Part shown: positions 36,401 through 49,584 of the stretch, in pieces | How the letters are laid out: the number at the start of each line of letters is the position of its first letter | Numbering within the stretch: the stretch's first letter is position 1 | Assembly (NCBI GenBank): GCA_030063045.1 | Contig: JAQSEB010000012.1 | Coordinates: 1,178,001 to 1,242,000 of the forward strand | Direction of reading: 5' to 3' | DNA length: 64,000 nucleotides | Source: Pratylenchus scribneri | Taxonomy: Eukaryota > Nematoda > Chromadorea > Rhabditida > Pratylenchidae | Position numbers and translations under genes: made by a program | The notes under the pieces: generated by a model | The model's input: the letters and a program-made list of their open reading frames with translations, nothing else | Told to the model about the DNA's origin: nothing | The model's database searches: none

Positions 36401-39400
36401 AAAATTTTGAAATAAAACATCAGCCAAATTCTCTTCGGTTATTAATTCATTTTGCAAACAAAATGAAATAATTAATTCTTTTGTGTATTCAATTTCTGCA
36501 TATTCAAAAAAATCCATTGATATTTTAATTCAGGAATTTTTAAAATTTTCAAAAATTTTGAAATAAAACATCAGCCAAATTCTCTTCGGTTATTAATTTA
36601 TTTTGCAAACTAAATGAAATAATTAATTCTTTTGTGTATTCAATTTCTGCATACTCAAAAAAATACATTGATATTTTAATTCAGGAATTTTTAAAATTTT
36701 CAAAAATTTTGAAATAAAACATCAGCCAAATTCTCTTCGGTTATTAATTCATTTTGCAAACTAAATGAAATAATTAATTCTTTTGTGTATTCAATTTCTG
36801 CATACTCAAAAAAATCCATTGATATTTTAATTCACGAATTTTTAAAATTTTCAAAAATTTTGAAATAAAACATCAGTCAAATTCTCTTCGGTTATTAATT
36901 CATTTTGCAAACTAAATGAAATAATTAATTCTTTTGTGTATTCAATTTCTGCATATTCAAAAAAATCCATTGATATTTTAATTCAGGAATTTTTAAAATT
37001 TTCAAAAATTTTGAAATAAAACATCAGCCAAATTCTCTTCGGTTATTAATTTATTTTGCAAACTAAATGAAATAATTAATTCTTTTGTGTATTCAATTTC
37101 TGCATACTCAAAAAAATCCATTGATATTTTAATTCAGGAATTTTTAAAATTTTCAAAAATTTTGAAATAAAACATCAGCCAAATTCTCTTCGGTTATTAA
37201 TTCATTTTGCAAACTAAATGAAATAATTAATTCTTTTATGTATTCAATTTCTGCATACTCAAAAAAATCCATTGATATTTTAATTCAGGAATTTTTAAAA
37301 TTTTCAAAAATTTTGAAATAAAACATCAGCCAAATTCTCTTCGGTTATTAATTCATTTTGCAAACTAAATGAAATAATTAATTCTTTTGTGTATTCAATT
37401 TCTGCATACTTAAAAAAATCCATTGATATTTTAATTCAGGAATTTTTAAAATTTTCAAAAATTTTGAAATAAAACATCAGCCAAATTCTCTTCGGTTATT
37501 AATTCATTTTGCAAACTAAATGAAATAATTAATTCTTTTGTGTATTCAATTTCTGCATACTCAAAAAAATCCATTGATATTTTAATTCAGGAATTTTTAA
37601 AATTTTCAAAAATTTTGAAATAAAACATCAGCCAAATTCTCTTCGGTTATTAATTCATTTTGCAAACTAAATGAAATAATTAATTCTTTTGTGTATTCAA
37701 TTTCTGCATATTCAAAAAAATCCATTGATATTTTAATTCAGGAATTTTTAAAATTTCTAAATTTTAATCCTAGTATTTATAAAAAATTTTCAAAAATTTT
37801 GAAATAAAACATCAGCCAAATTCTCTTCGGTTATTAATTTATTTTGCAAACTAAATGAAATAATTAATTCTTTTGTGTATTCAATTTCTGCATACTCAAA
37901 AAAATACATTGATATTTTAATTCAGGAATTTTTAAAATTTTCAAAAATTTTGAAATAAAACATCAGCCAAATTCTCTTCGGTTTTTAATTCATTTTCCAA
38001 TATATTTAAAAAAATTAATTCTTTTGTTTATTCAATTTGTGCATGCTCAAAAGAATCCATTGATATTTTAATTCAGAAATTTTTAAAATTTTCAAAAATT
38101 TAGAAATAAAACATCAGCCAAATTCTCTTCGGTTTTTAATTCATTTTTCAATCTATATAAAAAAATTAATTCTTTTGTTTATTCAATTTGTGCATGCTCA
38201 AAAGAATCCATTGATATTTTAATTCAGAAATTTTAAAATTTTCAAAAATTTAGAAATAAAACATCAGCCAAATTCTCTTCGGTTTTTAATTCATTTTTCA
38301 ATCTATATAAAAAAATTAATTCTTTTGTTTATTCAATTTGTGCATGCTCAAAAGAATCCATTGATATTTTAATTCAGAAATTTTAAAATTTTCAAAAATT
38401 TTGAAATAAAACATCAGCCAAATTCTCTTCGGTTTTTAATTCATTTTGCAAATTAAATGAAATAATTAATTCTTTTGTGTATTCAATTTCTGCATACTCA
38501 AAAAAATCCATTGATATTTTAATTCAGGAATTTTTAAAATTTTCAAAAATTTTGAAATAAAACATCAGCCAAATTCTCTTCGGTTATTAATTCATTTTGC
38601 AAACTAAATGAAATAATTAATTCTTTTGTGTATTCAATTTCTGCATACTCAAAAAAATCCATTGATATTTTAATTCAGGAATTTTTTAAATTTTCAAAAA
38701 TTTTGAAATAAAACATCAGCCAAATTCTCTTCGGTTATTAATTCATTTTGCAAAATAAATGAAATAATTAATTCTTTTGTGTATTCAATTTCTGCATATT
38801 CAAAAAAATCCATTGATATTTTAATTCAGGAATTTTTAAAATTTTAAAAAAATTTGAAATAAAACATCAGCCAAATTCTCTTCGGTTATTAATTCATTTT
38901 GCAAACTAGATGAAATAATTAATTCTTTTGTGTATTCAATTTCTGCATACTCAAAAAAATTCATTGATATTTTAATTCAGGAATTTTTAAAATTTTAAAA
39001 AAATTTGAAATAAAACATCAGCCAAATTCTCTTCGGTTTTTAATTCATTTTGCAAACTAAATGAAATAATTAATTCTTTTTTGTATTCAATTTCTGCATA
39101 CTCAAAAAAATCCATTGATATTTTAATTCAGTAATTTTTAAAATTTTAAAAAAATTTGAAATAAAACATCAGCCAAATTCTCTTCGGTTTTTAATTCATT
39201 TTGCAAACTAGATGAAATAATTAATTCTTTTGTGTATTCAATTTCTGCATACTCAAAAAAATCCATTGATATTTTAATTCAGGAATTTTTAAAATTTTCA
39301 AAAATTTTGAAATAAAACATCAGCCAAATTCTCTTCGGTTATTAATTCATTTTGCAAACTAAATGAAATAATTAATTCTTTTGTGTATTCAATTTCTGCA

Positions 39401-41028
39401 TACTCAAAAAAATCCATTGATATTTTAATTCAGAATTTTTTAAAATTTTCAAAAATTTTGAAATAAAACATCAGCCAAATTCTCTTCGGTTATTAATTCA
39501 TTTTGCAAACTAAATGAAATAATTAATTCTTTTGTGTATTCAATTTCTGCATATTCAAAAAAATCCATTGATATTTTAATTCAGGAATTTTTAAAATTTT
39601 CAAAAATTTTGAAATAAAACATCAGCCAAATTCTCTTCGGTTATTAATTTATTTTGCAAACTAAATGAAATAATTAATTCTTTTGTGTATTCAATTTCTG
39701 CATACTCAAAAAAATACATTGATATTTTAATTCAGGAATTTTTAAAATTTTCAAAAATTTTGAAATAAAACATCAGCCAAATTCTCTTCGGTTATTAATT
39801 CATTTTGCAAACTAAATGAAATAATTAATTCTTTTGTGTATTCAATTTCTGCATACTCAAAAAAATCCATTGATATTTTAATTCACGAATTTTTAAAATT
39901 TTCAAAAATTTTGAAATAAAACATCAGCCAAATTCTCTTCGGTTATTAATTCATTTTGCAAACTAAATGAAATAATTAATTCTTTTGTGTATTCAATTTC
40001 TGCATATTCAAAAAAATCCATTGATATTTTAATTCAGGAATTTTTAAAATTTTCAAAAATTTTGAAATAAAACATCAGCCAAATTCTCTTCGGTTATTAA
40101 TTTATTTTGCAAACTAAATGAAATAATTAATTCTTTTGTGTATTCAATTTCTGCATACTCAAAAAAATCCATTGATATTTTAATTCAGGAATTTTTAAAA
40201 TTTTCAAAAATTTTGAAATAAAACATCAGCCAAATTCTCTTCGGTTATTAATTCATTTTGCAAACTAAATGAAATAATTAATTCTTTTATGTATTCAATT
40301 TCTGCATACTCAAAAAAATCCATTGATATTTTAATTCAGGAATTTTTAAAATTTTCAAAAATTTTGAAATAAAACATCAGCCAAATTCTCTTCGGTTATT
40401 AATTCATTTTGCAAACTAAATGAAATAATTAATTCTTTTGTGTATTCAATTTCTGCATACTCAAAAAAATCCATTGATATTTTAATTCAGGAATTTTTAA
40501 AATTTTCAAAAATTTTGAAATAAAACATCAGCCAAATTCTCTTCGGTTATTAATTCATTTTGCAAACTAAATGAAATAATTAATTCTTTTGTTTATTCAA
40601 TTTCTGCATACTCAAAAAAATCCATTGATATTTTAATTCAGGAATTTTTAAAATTTTCAAAAATTTTGAAATAAAACATCAGCCAAATTCTCTTCGGTTA
40701 TTAATTCATTTTGCAAACTAAATGAAATAATTAATTCTTTTGTGTATTCAATTTCTGCATATTCAAAAAAATCCATTGATATTTTAATTCAGGAATTTTT
40801 AAAATTTCTAAATTTTAATCCTAGTATTTATAAAAAATTTTCAAAAATTTTGAAATAAAACATCAGCCAAATTCTCTTCGGTTATTAATTTATTTTGCAA
40901 ACTAAATGAAATAATTAATTCTTTTGTGTATTCAATTTCTGCATACTCAAAAAAATACATTGATATTTTAATTCAGGAATTTTTAAAATTTTCAAAAATT
41001 TTGAAATAAAACATCAGCCAAATTCTCT
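33414..41028. repeat. Large HOR family: three related blocks, about 3-kb spacing
   Basis: Block 2 (35377-37977, 17 units, 2601 bp) and block 3 (38429-41028, 17 units, 2600 bp) correspond unit by unit with a shift of 3052 bp. Block 1 (33414-35376) is an earlier, shorter relative. Linked markers are GCAAATTAAATG, CAGGAATTTTTTAAATTTT, GCAAAATAAATG, ACTAGATG with AAATTCATTG, CTTTTTTGTATT with CAGTAATTT, CAGAATTTTTTAAAA, ATTTATTTTGC/ACATTG, CACGAATTT, CTTTTATGTATT and one 184-bp unit (37643 and 40694). Block 2 has one extra A near 36204. Private changes such as CATCAGTCAAATTC (near 36870) and GCAAACAAAATG (near 36455) are only in block 2. A family A island separates blocks 2 and 3. Confidence 0.9.
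37978..38428. repeat. Island of three family A monomers inside the B array
   Basis: Units at 37978 (151 bp), 38129 (150 bp) and 38279 (150 bp) have all the A markers: CTATATAAAAAAA or a variant of it, GTGCATGCTC, AAAAGAATCC, CAGAAATT. The first has a private CAATATATTTAAAAA. The third is a hybrid: A-type up to CAGAAATTTTAAAATTTTC, then B-type TTTTGAAAT, so the return to B lies between about 38379 and 38401. Left and right neighbours are B units in the same phase and orientation. The island sits exactly between two copies of the 17-unit HOR block. Confidence 0.95.
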
Positions 41029-44000
41029 TCGGTTTTTAATTCATTTTGCAAACTAAATGAAATAATTAATTCTTTTGTGTATTCAATTTCTGCATACTCA
41101 AAAAAATACATTGATATTTTAATTCAGGAATTTTTAAAATTTTCAAAAATTTTGAAATAAAACATCAGCCAAATTCTCTTCGGTTATTAATTTATTTTGC
41201 AAACTAAATGAAATAATTAATTCTTTTGTGTATTCAATTTCTGCATACTCAAAAAAATACATTGATATTTTAATTCAGGAATTTTTAAAATTTTCAAAAA
41301 TTTTGAAATAAAACATCAGCCAAATTCTCTTCGATTATTAATTCATTTTGCAAACTAGATGAAATATTTAATTCTTTTGTGTATTCAATTTCTGCATACT
41401 CAAAAAAATCCATTGATATTTTAATTCAGGAATTTTTAAAATTTTCAAAAATTTTGAAATAAAACATCAGCCAAATTCTCTTCGGTTATTAATTCATTTT
41501 GCAAACTAAATGAAATAATTAATTCTTTTGTGTATTCAATTTCTGCATACTCAAAAAAATCCATTGATATTTTAATTCAGGAATTTTTAAAATTTTAAAA
41601 AAATTTGAAATAAAACATCAGCCAAATTCTCTTCGGTTTTTAATTCATTTTGCAAACTAGATGAAATAATTAATTCTTTTGTGTATTCAATTTCTGCATA
41701 TTCAAAAAAATCCATTGATATTTTAATTCAGGAATTTTTAAAATTTTCAAAAATTTTGAAATAAAACATCAGCCAAATTCTCTTCGGTTATTAATTTATT
41801 TTGCAAACTAAATGAAATAATTAATTCTTTTGTGTATTCAATTTCTACATACTCAAAAAAATCCATTGATATTTTAATTCAGGAATTTTTAAAATTTTCA
41901 AAAATTTTGAAATAAAACATCAGCCAAATTCTCTTCGGTTATTAATTCATTTTGCAAACTAAATGAAATAATTAATTCATTTGTGTATTCAATTTCTGCA
42001 TACTCAAAAAAATCCATTGATATTTTAATTCAGGAATTTTTAAAATTTTCAAAAATTTTGAAATAAAACATCAGCCAAATTCTCTTCGGTTATTAATTCA
42101 TTTTGCAAACTAAATGAAATAATTAATTCTTTTGTGTATTCAATTTCTGCATACTCAAAAAAATCCCTTGATATTTTAATTCAGGAATTTTTAAAATTTT
42201 CAAAAATTTTGAAATAAAACATCAGCCAAATTCTCTTCGGTTATTAATTCATTTTGCAAACTAAATGAAATAATTAATTCTTTTGTGTATTCAATTTCTG
42301 CATACTCAAAAAAATCCATTGATATTCTAATTCAGGAATTTTTAAAATTTTCAGAAATTTTGAAATAAAACATCAGCCAAATTCTCTTCGGTTATTAATT
42401 TATTTTGCAAACTAAATGAAATAATTAATTCTTTTGTGTATTCAATTTCTGCATACTCAAAAAAATCCATTGATATTTTAATTCAGGAATTTTTAAAATT
42501 TTCAAAAATTTTGAAATAAAACATCAGCCAAATTCTCTTCGGTTATTAATTCATTTTGCAAACTAAATGAAACAATTAATTCTTTTGTGTATTCAATTTC
42601 TGCATATTCAAAAAAATCCATTGATATTTTAATTCAGGAATTTTTAAAATTTTCAAAAATTTTGAAATAAAACATCAGCCAAATTCTCTTCGGTTATTAA
42701 TTTATTTTGCAAACTAAATGAAATAATTAATTCTTTTGTGTATTCAATTTCTGCATACTCAAAAAAATCCATTGATATTTTAATTCACGAATTTTTAAAA
42801 TTTTCAAAAATTTTGAAATAAAACATCAGCCAAATTCTCTTCGGTTATTAATTCATTTTGCAAACTAAATGAAATAATTAATTCTTTTGTGTATTCAATT
42901 TCTGCATACTCAAAAAAATCCATTGATATTTTAATTCAGGAATTTTTAAAATTTTCAAAAATTTTGAAATAAAACATCAGCCAAATTCTCTTCGGTTATT
43001 AATTCATTTTGCAAACTAAATGAAATAATTAATTCTTTTGTGTATTCAATTTCTGCATATTCAAAAAAATCCATTGATATTTTAATTCAGGAATTTTTAA
43101 AATTTTCAAAAATTTTGAAATAAAACATCAGCCAAATTCTCTTCGGTTATTAATTCATTTTGCAAATTAAATGAAATAATTAATTCTTTTGTGTATTCAA
43201 TTTCTGCATACTCAAAAAAATCCATTGATATTTTAATTCAGGAATTTTTAAAATTTTCAAAAATTTTGAAATAAAACATCAGCCAAATTCTCTTCGGTTA
43301 TTAATTCATTTTGCAAACTAAATGAAATAATTAATTCTTTTGTGTATTCAATTTCTGCATACTCAAAAAAATCCATTGATATTTTAATTCAGGAATTTTT
43401 AAAATTTTCAAAAATTTTGAAATAAAACATCAGCCAAATTCTCTTCGGTTATTAATTCATTTTGCAAACTAAATGAAATAATTAATTCTTTTGTGTATTC
43501 AATTTCTGCATATTCAAAAAAATCCATTGATATTTTAATTCAGGAATTTTTAAAATTTCTAAATTTTAATCCTAGTATTTATAAAAAATTTTCAAAAATT
43601 TTGAAATAAAACATCAGCCAAATTCTCTTCGGTTATTAATTTATTTTGCAAACTAAATGAAATAATTAATTCTTTTGTGTATTCAATTTCTGCATACTCA
43701 AAAAAATACATTGATATTTTAATTCAGGAATTTTTAAAATTTTCAAAAATTTTGAAATAAAACATCAGCCAAATTCTCTTCGGTTATTAATTCATTTTGC
43801 AAACTAAATGAAATAATTAATTCTTTTGTGTATTCAATTTCTGCATACTCAAAAAAATCCATTGATATTTTAATTCAGGAATTTTTAAAATTTTCAAAAA
43901 TTTTGAAATAAAACATCAGCCAAATTCTCTTCGGTTATTAATTCATTTTGCAAACTAAATGAAATAATTAATTCTTTTGTGTATTCAATTTCTGCATACT

Positions 44001-46110
44001 CAAAAAAATCCATTGATATTTTAATTCAGGAATTTTTAAAATTTTCAAAAATTTTGAAATAAAACATCAGCCAAATTCTCTTCGGTTATTAATTCATTTT
44101 GCAAACTAAATGAAATAATTAATTCTTTTGTGTATTCAATTTCTGCATATTCAAAAAAATCCATTGATATTTTAATTCAGGAATTTTTAAAATTTCTAAA
44201 TTTTAATCCTAGTATTTATAAAAAATTTTCAAAAATTTTGAAATAAAACATCAGCCAAATTCTCTTCGGTTATTAATTTATTTTGCAAACTAAATGAAAT
44301 AATTAATTCTTTTGTGTATTCAATTTCTGCATACTCAAAAAAATACATTGATATTTTAATTCAGGAATTTTTAAAATTTTCAAAAATTTTGAAATAAAAC
44401 ATCAGCCAAATTCTCTTCGGTTATTAATTCATTTTGCAAACTAAATGAAATAATTAATTCTTTTGTGTATTCAATTTCTGCATACTCAAAAAAATCCATT
44501 GATATTTTAATTCAGGAATTTTTAAAATTTTCAAAAATTTTGAAATAAAACATCAGCCAAATTCTCTTCGGTTATTAATTCATTTTGCAAACTAAATGAA
44601 ATAATTAATTCTTTTGTGTATTCAATTTCTGCATATTCAAAAAAATCCATTGATATTTTAATTCAGGAATTTTTAAAATTTCTAAATTTTAATCCTAGTA
44701 TTTATAAAAAATTTTCAAAAATTTTGAAATAAAACATCAGCCAAATTCTCTTCGGTTATTAATTTATTTTGCAAACTAAATGAAATAATTAATTCTTTTG
44801 TGTATTCAATTTCTGCATACTCAAAAAAATACATTGATATTTTAATTCAGGAATTTTTAAAATTTTCAAAAATTTTGAAATAAAACATCAGCCAAATTCT
44901 CTTCGGTTTTTAATTCATTTTGCAAACTAAATGAAATAATTAATTCTTTTGTGTATTCAATTTCTGCATACTCAAAAAAATACATTGATATTTTAATTCA
45001 GGAATTTTTAAAATTTTCAAAAATTTTGAAATAAAACATCAGCCAAATTCTCTTCGGTTATTAATTTATTTTGCAAACTAAATGAAATAATTAATTCTTT
45101 TGTGTATTCAATTTCTGCATACTCAAAAAAATACATTGATATTTTAATTCAGGAATTTTTAAAATTTTCAAAAATTTTGAAATAAAACATCAGCCAAATT
45201 CTCTTCGGTTATTAATTCATTTTGCAAACTAAATGAAATAATTAATTCTTTTGTGTATTCAATTTCTGCATACTCAAAAAAATCCATTGATATTTTAATT
45301 CAGGAATTTTTAAAATTTTAAAAAAATTTGAAATAAAACATCAGCCAAATTCTCTTCGGTTTTTAATTCATTTTGCAAACTAGATGAAATAATTAATTCT
45401 TTTGTGTATTCAATTTCTGCATATTCAAAAAAATCCATTGATATTTTAATTCAGGAATTTTTAAAATTTTCAAAAATTTTGAAATAAAACATCAGCCAAA
45501 TTCTCTTCGGTTATTAATTTATTTTGCAAACTAAATGAAATAATTAATTCTTTTGTGTATTCAATTTCTGCATACTCAAAAAAATCCATTGATATTTTAA
45601 TTCAGGAATTTTTAAAATTTTCAAAAATTTTGAAATAAAACATCAGCCAAATTCTCTTCGGTTATTAATTCATTTTGCAAACTAAATGAAATAATTAATT
45701 CATTTGTGTATTCAATTTCTGCATACTCAAAAAAATCCATTGATATTTTAATTCAGGAATTTTTAAAATTTTCAAAAATTTTGAAATAAAACATCAGCCA
45801 AATTCTCTTCGGTTATTAATTCATTTTGCAAACTAAATGAAATAATTAATTCTTTTGTGTATTCAATTTCTGCATACTCAAAAAAATCCCTTGATATTTT
45901 AATTCAGGAATTTTTAAAATTTTCAAAAATTTTGAAATAAAACATCAGCCAAATTCTCTTCGGTTATTAATTCATTTTGCAAACTAAATGAAATAATTAA
46001 TTCTTTTGTGTATTCAATTTCTGCATATTCAAAAAAATCCATTGATATTTTAATTCAGGAATTTTTAAAATTTTCAGAAATTTTGAAATAAAACATCAGC
46101 CAAATTCTCT
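41029..46110. repeat. Duplicated block, copies about 3.72-3.87 kb apart
   Basis: The segment 41029-42387 corresponds to 44903-46110. The first two units match with a shift of 3874 bp. Copy 1 then has one extra unit (41331, with TCGATTATT and GAAATATTTAATT), after which the shift is 3723 bp. Shared markers are the TTTTTAAT/ACATTG unit, the TTAAAAAAATTTG unit, ACTAGATG, TTAATTCATTTGTG (41978 and 45701), ATCCCTTGAT (42164 and 45887) and TTTTCAGAAATTTTG (42348 and 46071). Between the copies, 184-bp units at 43445, 44082 and 44568 mark shorter repeats of 637 and 486 bp. Confidence 0.85.
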
Positions 46111-47924
46111 TCGGTTATTAATTTATTTTGCAAACTAAATGAAATAATTAATTCTTTTGTGTATTCAATTTCTGCATACTCAAAAAAATACATTGATATT
46201 TTAATTCAGGAATTTTTAAAATTTTCAAAAATTTTGAAATAAAACATCAGCCAAATTCTCTTCGGTTATTAATTCATTTTGCAAACTAAATGAAATAATT
46301 AATTCTTTTGTGTATTCAATTTCTGCATACTCAAAAAAATCCATTGATATTTTAATTCAGGAATTTTTAAAATTTTCAAAAATTTTGAAATAAAACATCA
46401 GCCAAATTCTCTTCGGTTATTAATTCATTTTGCAAACTAAATGAAATAATTAATTCTTTTGTGTATTCAATTTCTGCATATTCAAAAAAATCCATTGATA
46501 TTTTAATTCAGGAATTTTTAAAATTTTCAAAAAAATTTTGAAATAAAACATCAGCCAAATTCTCTTCGGTTATTAATTTATTTTGCAAACTAAATGAAAT
46601 AATTAATTCTTTTGTGTATTCAATTTCTGCATACTCAAAAAAATCCATTGATATTTTAATTCACGAATTTTTAAAATTTTCAAAAATTTTGAAATAAAAC
46701 ATCAGCCAAATTCTCTTCGGTTATTAATTCATTTTGCAAACTAAATGAAATAATTAATTCTTTTGTGTATTCAATTTCTGCATACTCAAAAAAATCCATT
46801 GATATTTTAATTCAGGAATTTTTAAAATTTTCAAAAATTTTGAAATAAAACATCAGCCAAATTCTCTTCGGTTATTAATTCATTTTGCAAACTAAATGAA
46901 ATAATTAATTCTTTTGTGTATTCAATTTCTGCATACTCAAAAAAATCCATTGATATTTTAATTCAGGAATTTTTAAAATTTTCAAAAATTTTGAAATAAA
47001 ACATCAGCCAAATTCTCTTCGGTTATTAATTCATTTTGCAAACTAGATGAAATAATTAATTCTTTTGTGTATTCAATTTCTGCATACTCAAAAAAATCCA
47101 TTGATATTTTAATTCAGGAATTTTTAAAATTTTCAAAAATTTTGAAATAAAACATCAGCCAAATTCTCTTCGGTTATTAATTCATTTTGCAAACTAAATG
47201 AAATAATTAATTCATTTGTGTATTCAATTTCTGCATACTCAAAAAAATCCATTGATATTTTAATTCAGGAATTTTTAAAATTTTCAAAAATTTTGAAATA
47301 AAACATCAGCCAAATTCTCTTCGGTTATTAATTCATTTTGCAAACTAAATGAAATAATTAATTCTTTTGTGTATTCAATTTCTGCATACTCAAAAAAATC
47401 CCTTGATATTTTAATTCAGGAATTTTTAAAATTTTCAAAAATTTTGAAATAAAACATCAGCCAAATTCTCTTCGGTTATTAATTCATTTTGCAAACTAAA
47501 TGAAATAATTAATTCTTTTGTGTATTCAATTTCTGCATATTCAAAAAAATCCATTGATATTTTAATTCAGGAATTTTTAAAATTTTCAGAAATTTTGAAA
47601 TAAAACATCAGCCAAATTCTCTTCGGTTATTAATTTATTTTGCAAACTAAATGAAATAATTAATTCTTTTGTGTATTCAATTTCTGCATACTCAAAAAAA
47701 TACATTGATATTTTAATTCAGGAATTTTTAAAATTTTCAAAAATTTTGAAATAAAACATCAGCCAAATTCTCTTCGGTTATTAATTCATTTTGCAAACTA
47801 AATGAAATAATTAATTCTTTTGTGTATTCAATTTCTGCATACTCAAAAAAATCCATTGATATTTTAATTCAGGAATTTTTAAAATTTTCAAAAATTTTGA
47901 AATAAAACATCAGCCAAATTCTCT
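45658..47924. repeat. Ten-monomer HOR, 1512-bp unit, second copy half length
   Basis: Copy 1 is 45658-47169 (ten units, one of them 153 bp from two extra A near 46532). Copy 2 starts at 47170 and follows it for five units. Markers in order are TTAATTCATTTGTG, ATCCCTTGAT, TTTTCAGAAATTTTG, an ATTTATTTTGC/ACATTG unit and a plain unit. At 47925 another TTAATTCATTTGTG unit restarts a different order. Confidence 0.87.
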
Positions 47925-49282
47925 TCGGTTATTAATTCATTTTGCAAACTAAATGAAATAATTAATTCATTTGTGTATTCAATTTCTGCATACTCAAAAA
48001 AATCCATTGATATTTTAATTCAGGAATTTTTAAAATTTTCAAAAATTTTGAAATAAAACATCAGCCAAATTCTCTTCGGTTATTAATTCATTTTGCAAAC
48101 TAAATGAAATAATTAATTCTTTTGTGTATTCAATTTCTGCATACTCAAAAAAATCCATTGATATTTTAATTCAGGAATTTTTAAAATTTTCAAAAATTTT
48201 GAAATAAAACATCAGCCAAATTCTCTTCGGTTATTAATTCATTTTGCAAACTAGATGAAATAATTAATTCTTTTGTGTATTCAATTTCTGCATACTCAAA
48301 AAAATCCATTGATATTTTAATTCAGGAATTTTTAAAATTTTCAAAAATTTTGAAATAAAACATCAGCCAAATTCTCTTCGGTTATTAATTCATTTTGCAA
48401 ACTAAATGAAATAATTAATTCTTTTGTGTATTCAATTTCTGCCTACTCAAAAAAATCCATTGATATTTTAATTCAGGAATTTTTAAAATTTAAAAAAATT
48501 TGAAATAAAACATCAGCCAAATTCTCTTCGGTTTTTAATTCATTTTGCAAACTAGATGAAATAATTAATTCTTTTGTGTATTCAATTTCTGCATATTCAA
48601 AAAAATCCATTGATATTTTAATTCAGGAATTTTTAAAATTTTCAAAAATTTTGAAATAAAACATCAGCCAAATTCTCTTCGGTTATTTATTCATTTTGCA
48701 AACTAAATGAAATAATTAATTCTTTTGTGTATTCAATTTCTGCATATTCAAAAAAATCCATTGATATTTTAATTCAGGAATTTTTAAAATTTTCAAAAAT
48801 TTTGAAATAAAACATCAGCCAAATTCTCTTCGGTTATTAATTCATTTTGCAAACTAAATGAAATAATTAATTCTTTTGTGTATTCAATTTCTGCATATTC
48901 AAAAAAATCCATTGATATTTTAATTCAGGAATTTTTAAAATTTTCAAAAATTTTGAAATAAAACATCAGCCAAATTCTCTTCGGTTATTAATTTATTTTG
49001 CAAACTAAATGAAATAATTAATTCTTTTGTGTATTCAATTTCTGCATACTCAAAAAAATCCATTGATATTTTAATTCAGGAATTTTTAAAATTTTCAAAA
49101 ATTTTGAAATAAAACATCAGCCAAATTCTCTTCGGTTATTAATTTATTTTGCAAACTAGATGAAATAATTAATTCTTTTGTGTTTTCAATTTCTGCATAT
49201 TCAAAAAAATCCATTGATATTTTAATTCAGGAATTTTTAAAATTTTCAAAAATTTTGAAATAAAACATCAGCCAAATTCTCT
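47925..49282. repeat. Mixed B monomers without a clear higher order
   Basis: Nine units from 47925 to 49132. Notable are CTGCCTACTC near 48439, a 150-bp unit at 48378 with AAAATTTAAAAAAATTTG, GGTTATTTATTC near 48682 and TGTGTTTTCAATT near 49180. I see ACTAGATG units at 48227, 48528 and 49132 but no repeated order of several markers. Confidence 0.78.
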
Positions 49283-49584
49283 TCGGTTATTAATTTATTT
49301 TGCAAACTAGATGAAATAATTAATTCTTTTGTGTATTCAATTTCTGCATACTCAAAAAAATCCATTGATATTTTAATTCAGGAATTTTTAAAATTTTCAA
49401 AAATTTTGAAATAAAACATCAGCCAAATTCTCTTCGGTTATTAATTCATTTTGCAAACTAAATGAAATAATTAATTCTTTTGTGTATTCAATTTCTGCAT
49501 ATTCAAAAAAATCCATTGATATTTTAATTCAGGAATTTTTAAAATTTTCAAAAATTTTGAAATAAAACATCAGCCAAATTCTCT

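Larger units (their letters stand above)
11291..37977. repeat. Satellite family B array, left part, 167 monomers
   Basis: Continuous head-to-tail B units of 151 bp, with 45 units of 184 bp and four of 149 bp. Family B is recognised by TTTTGCAAACTAAATGAAAT at positions 16-35, GTGTATTC near 49-56, TTTCTGCATACTC or TTTCTGCATATTC near 59-71, CAAAAAAATCC near 71-81, CAGGAATT near 97 and TTTTGAAAT near 122. Subtypes are TCGGTTTTT or TCGGTTATT, ATTCATTTTGC or ATTTATTTTGC, ACTAAATG or ACTAGATG, CCATTG or ACATTG, and CAGGAA, CATGAA or CACGAA. The 184-bp units are very frequent up to 32062 (44 of 128 units) and rare afterwards. No gene is seen. Confidence 0.97.
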
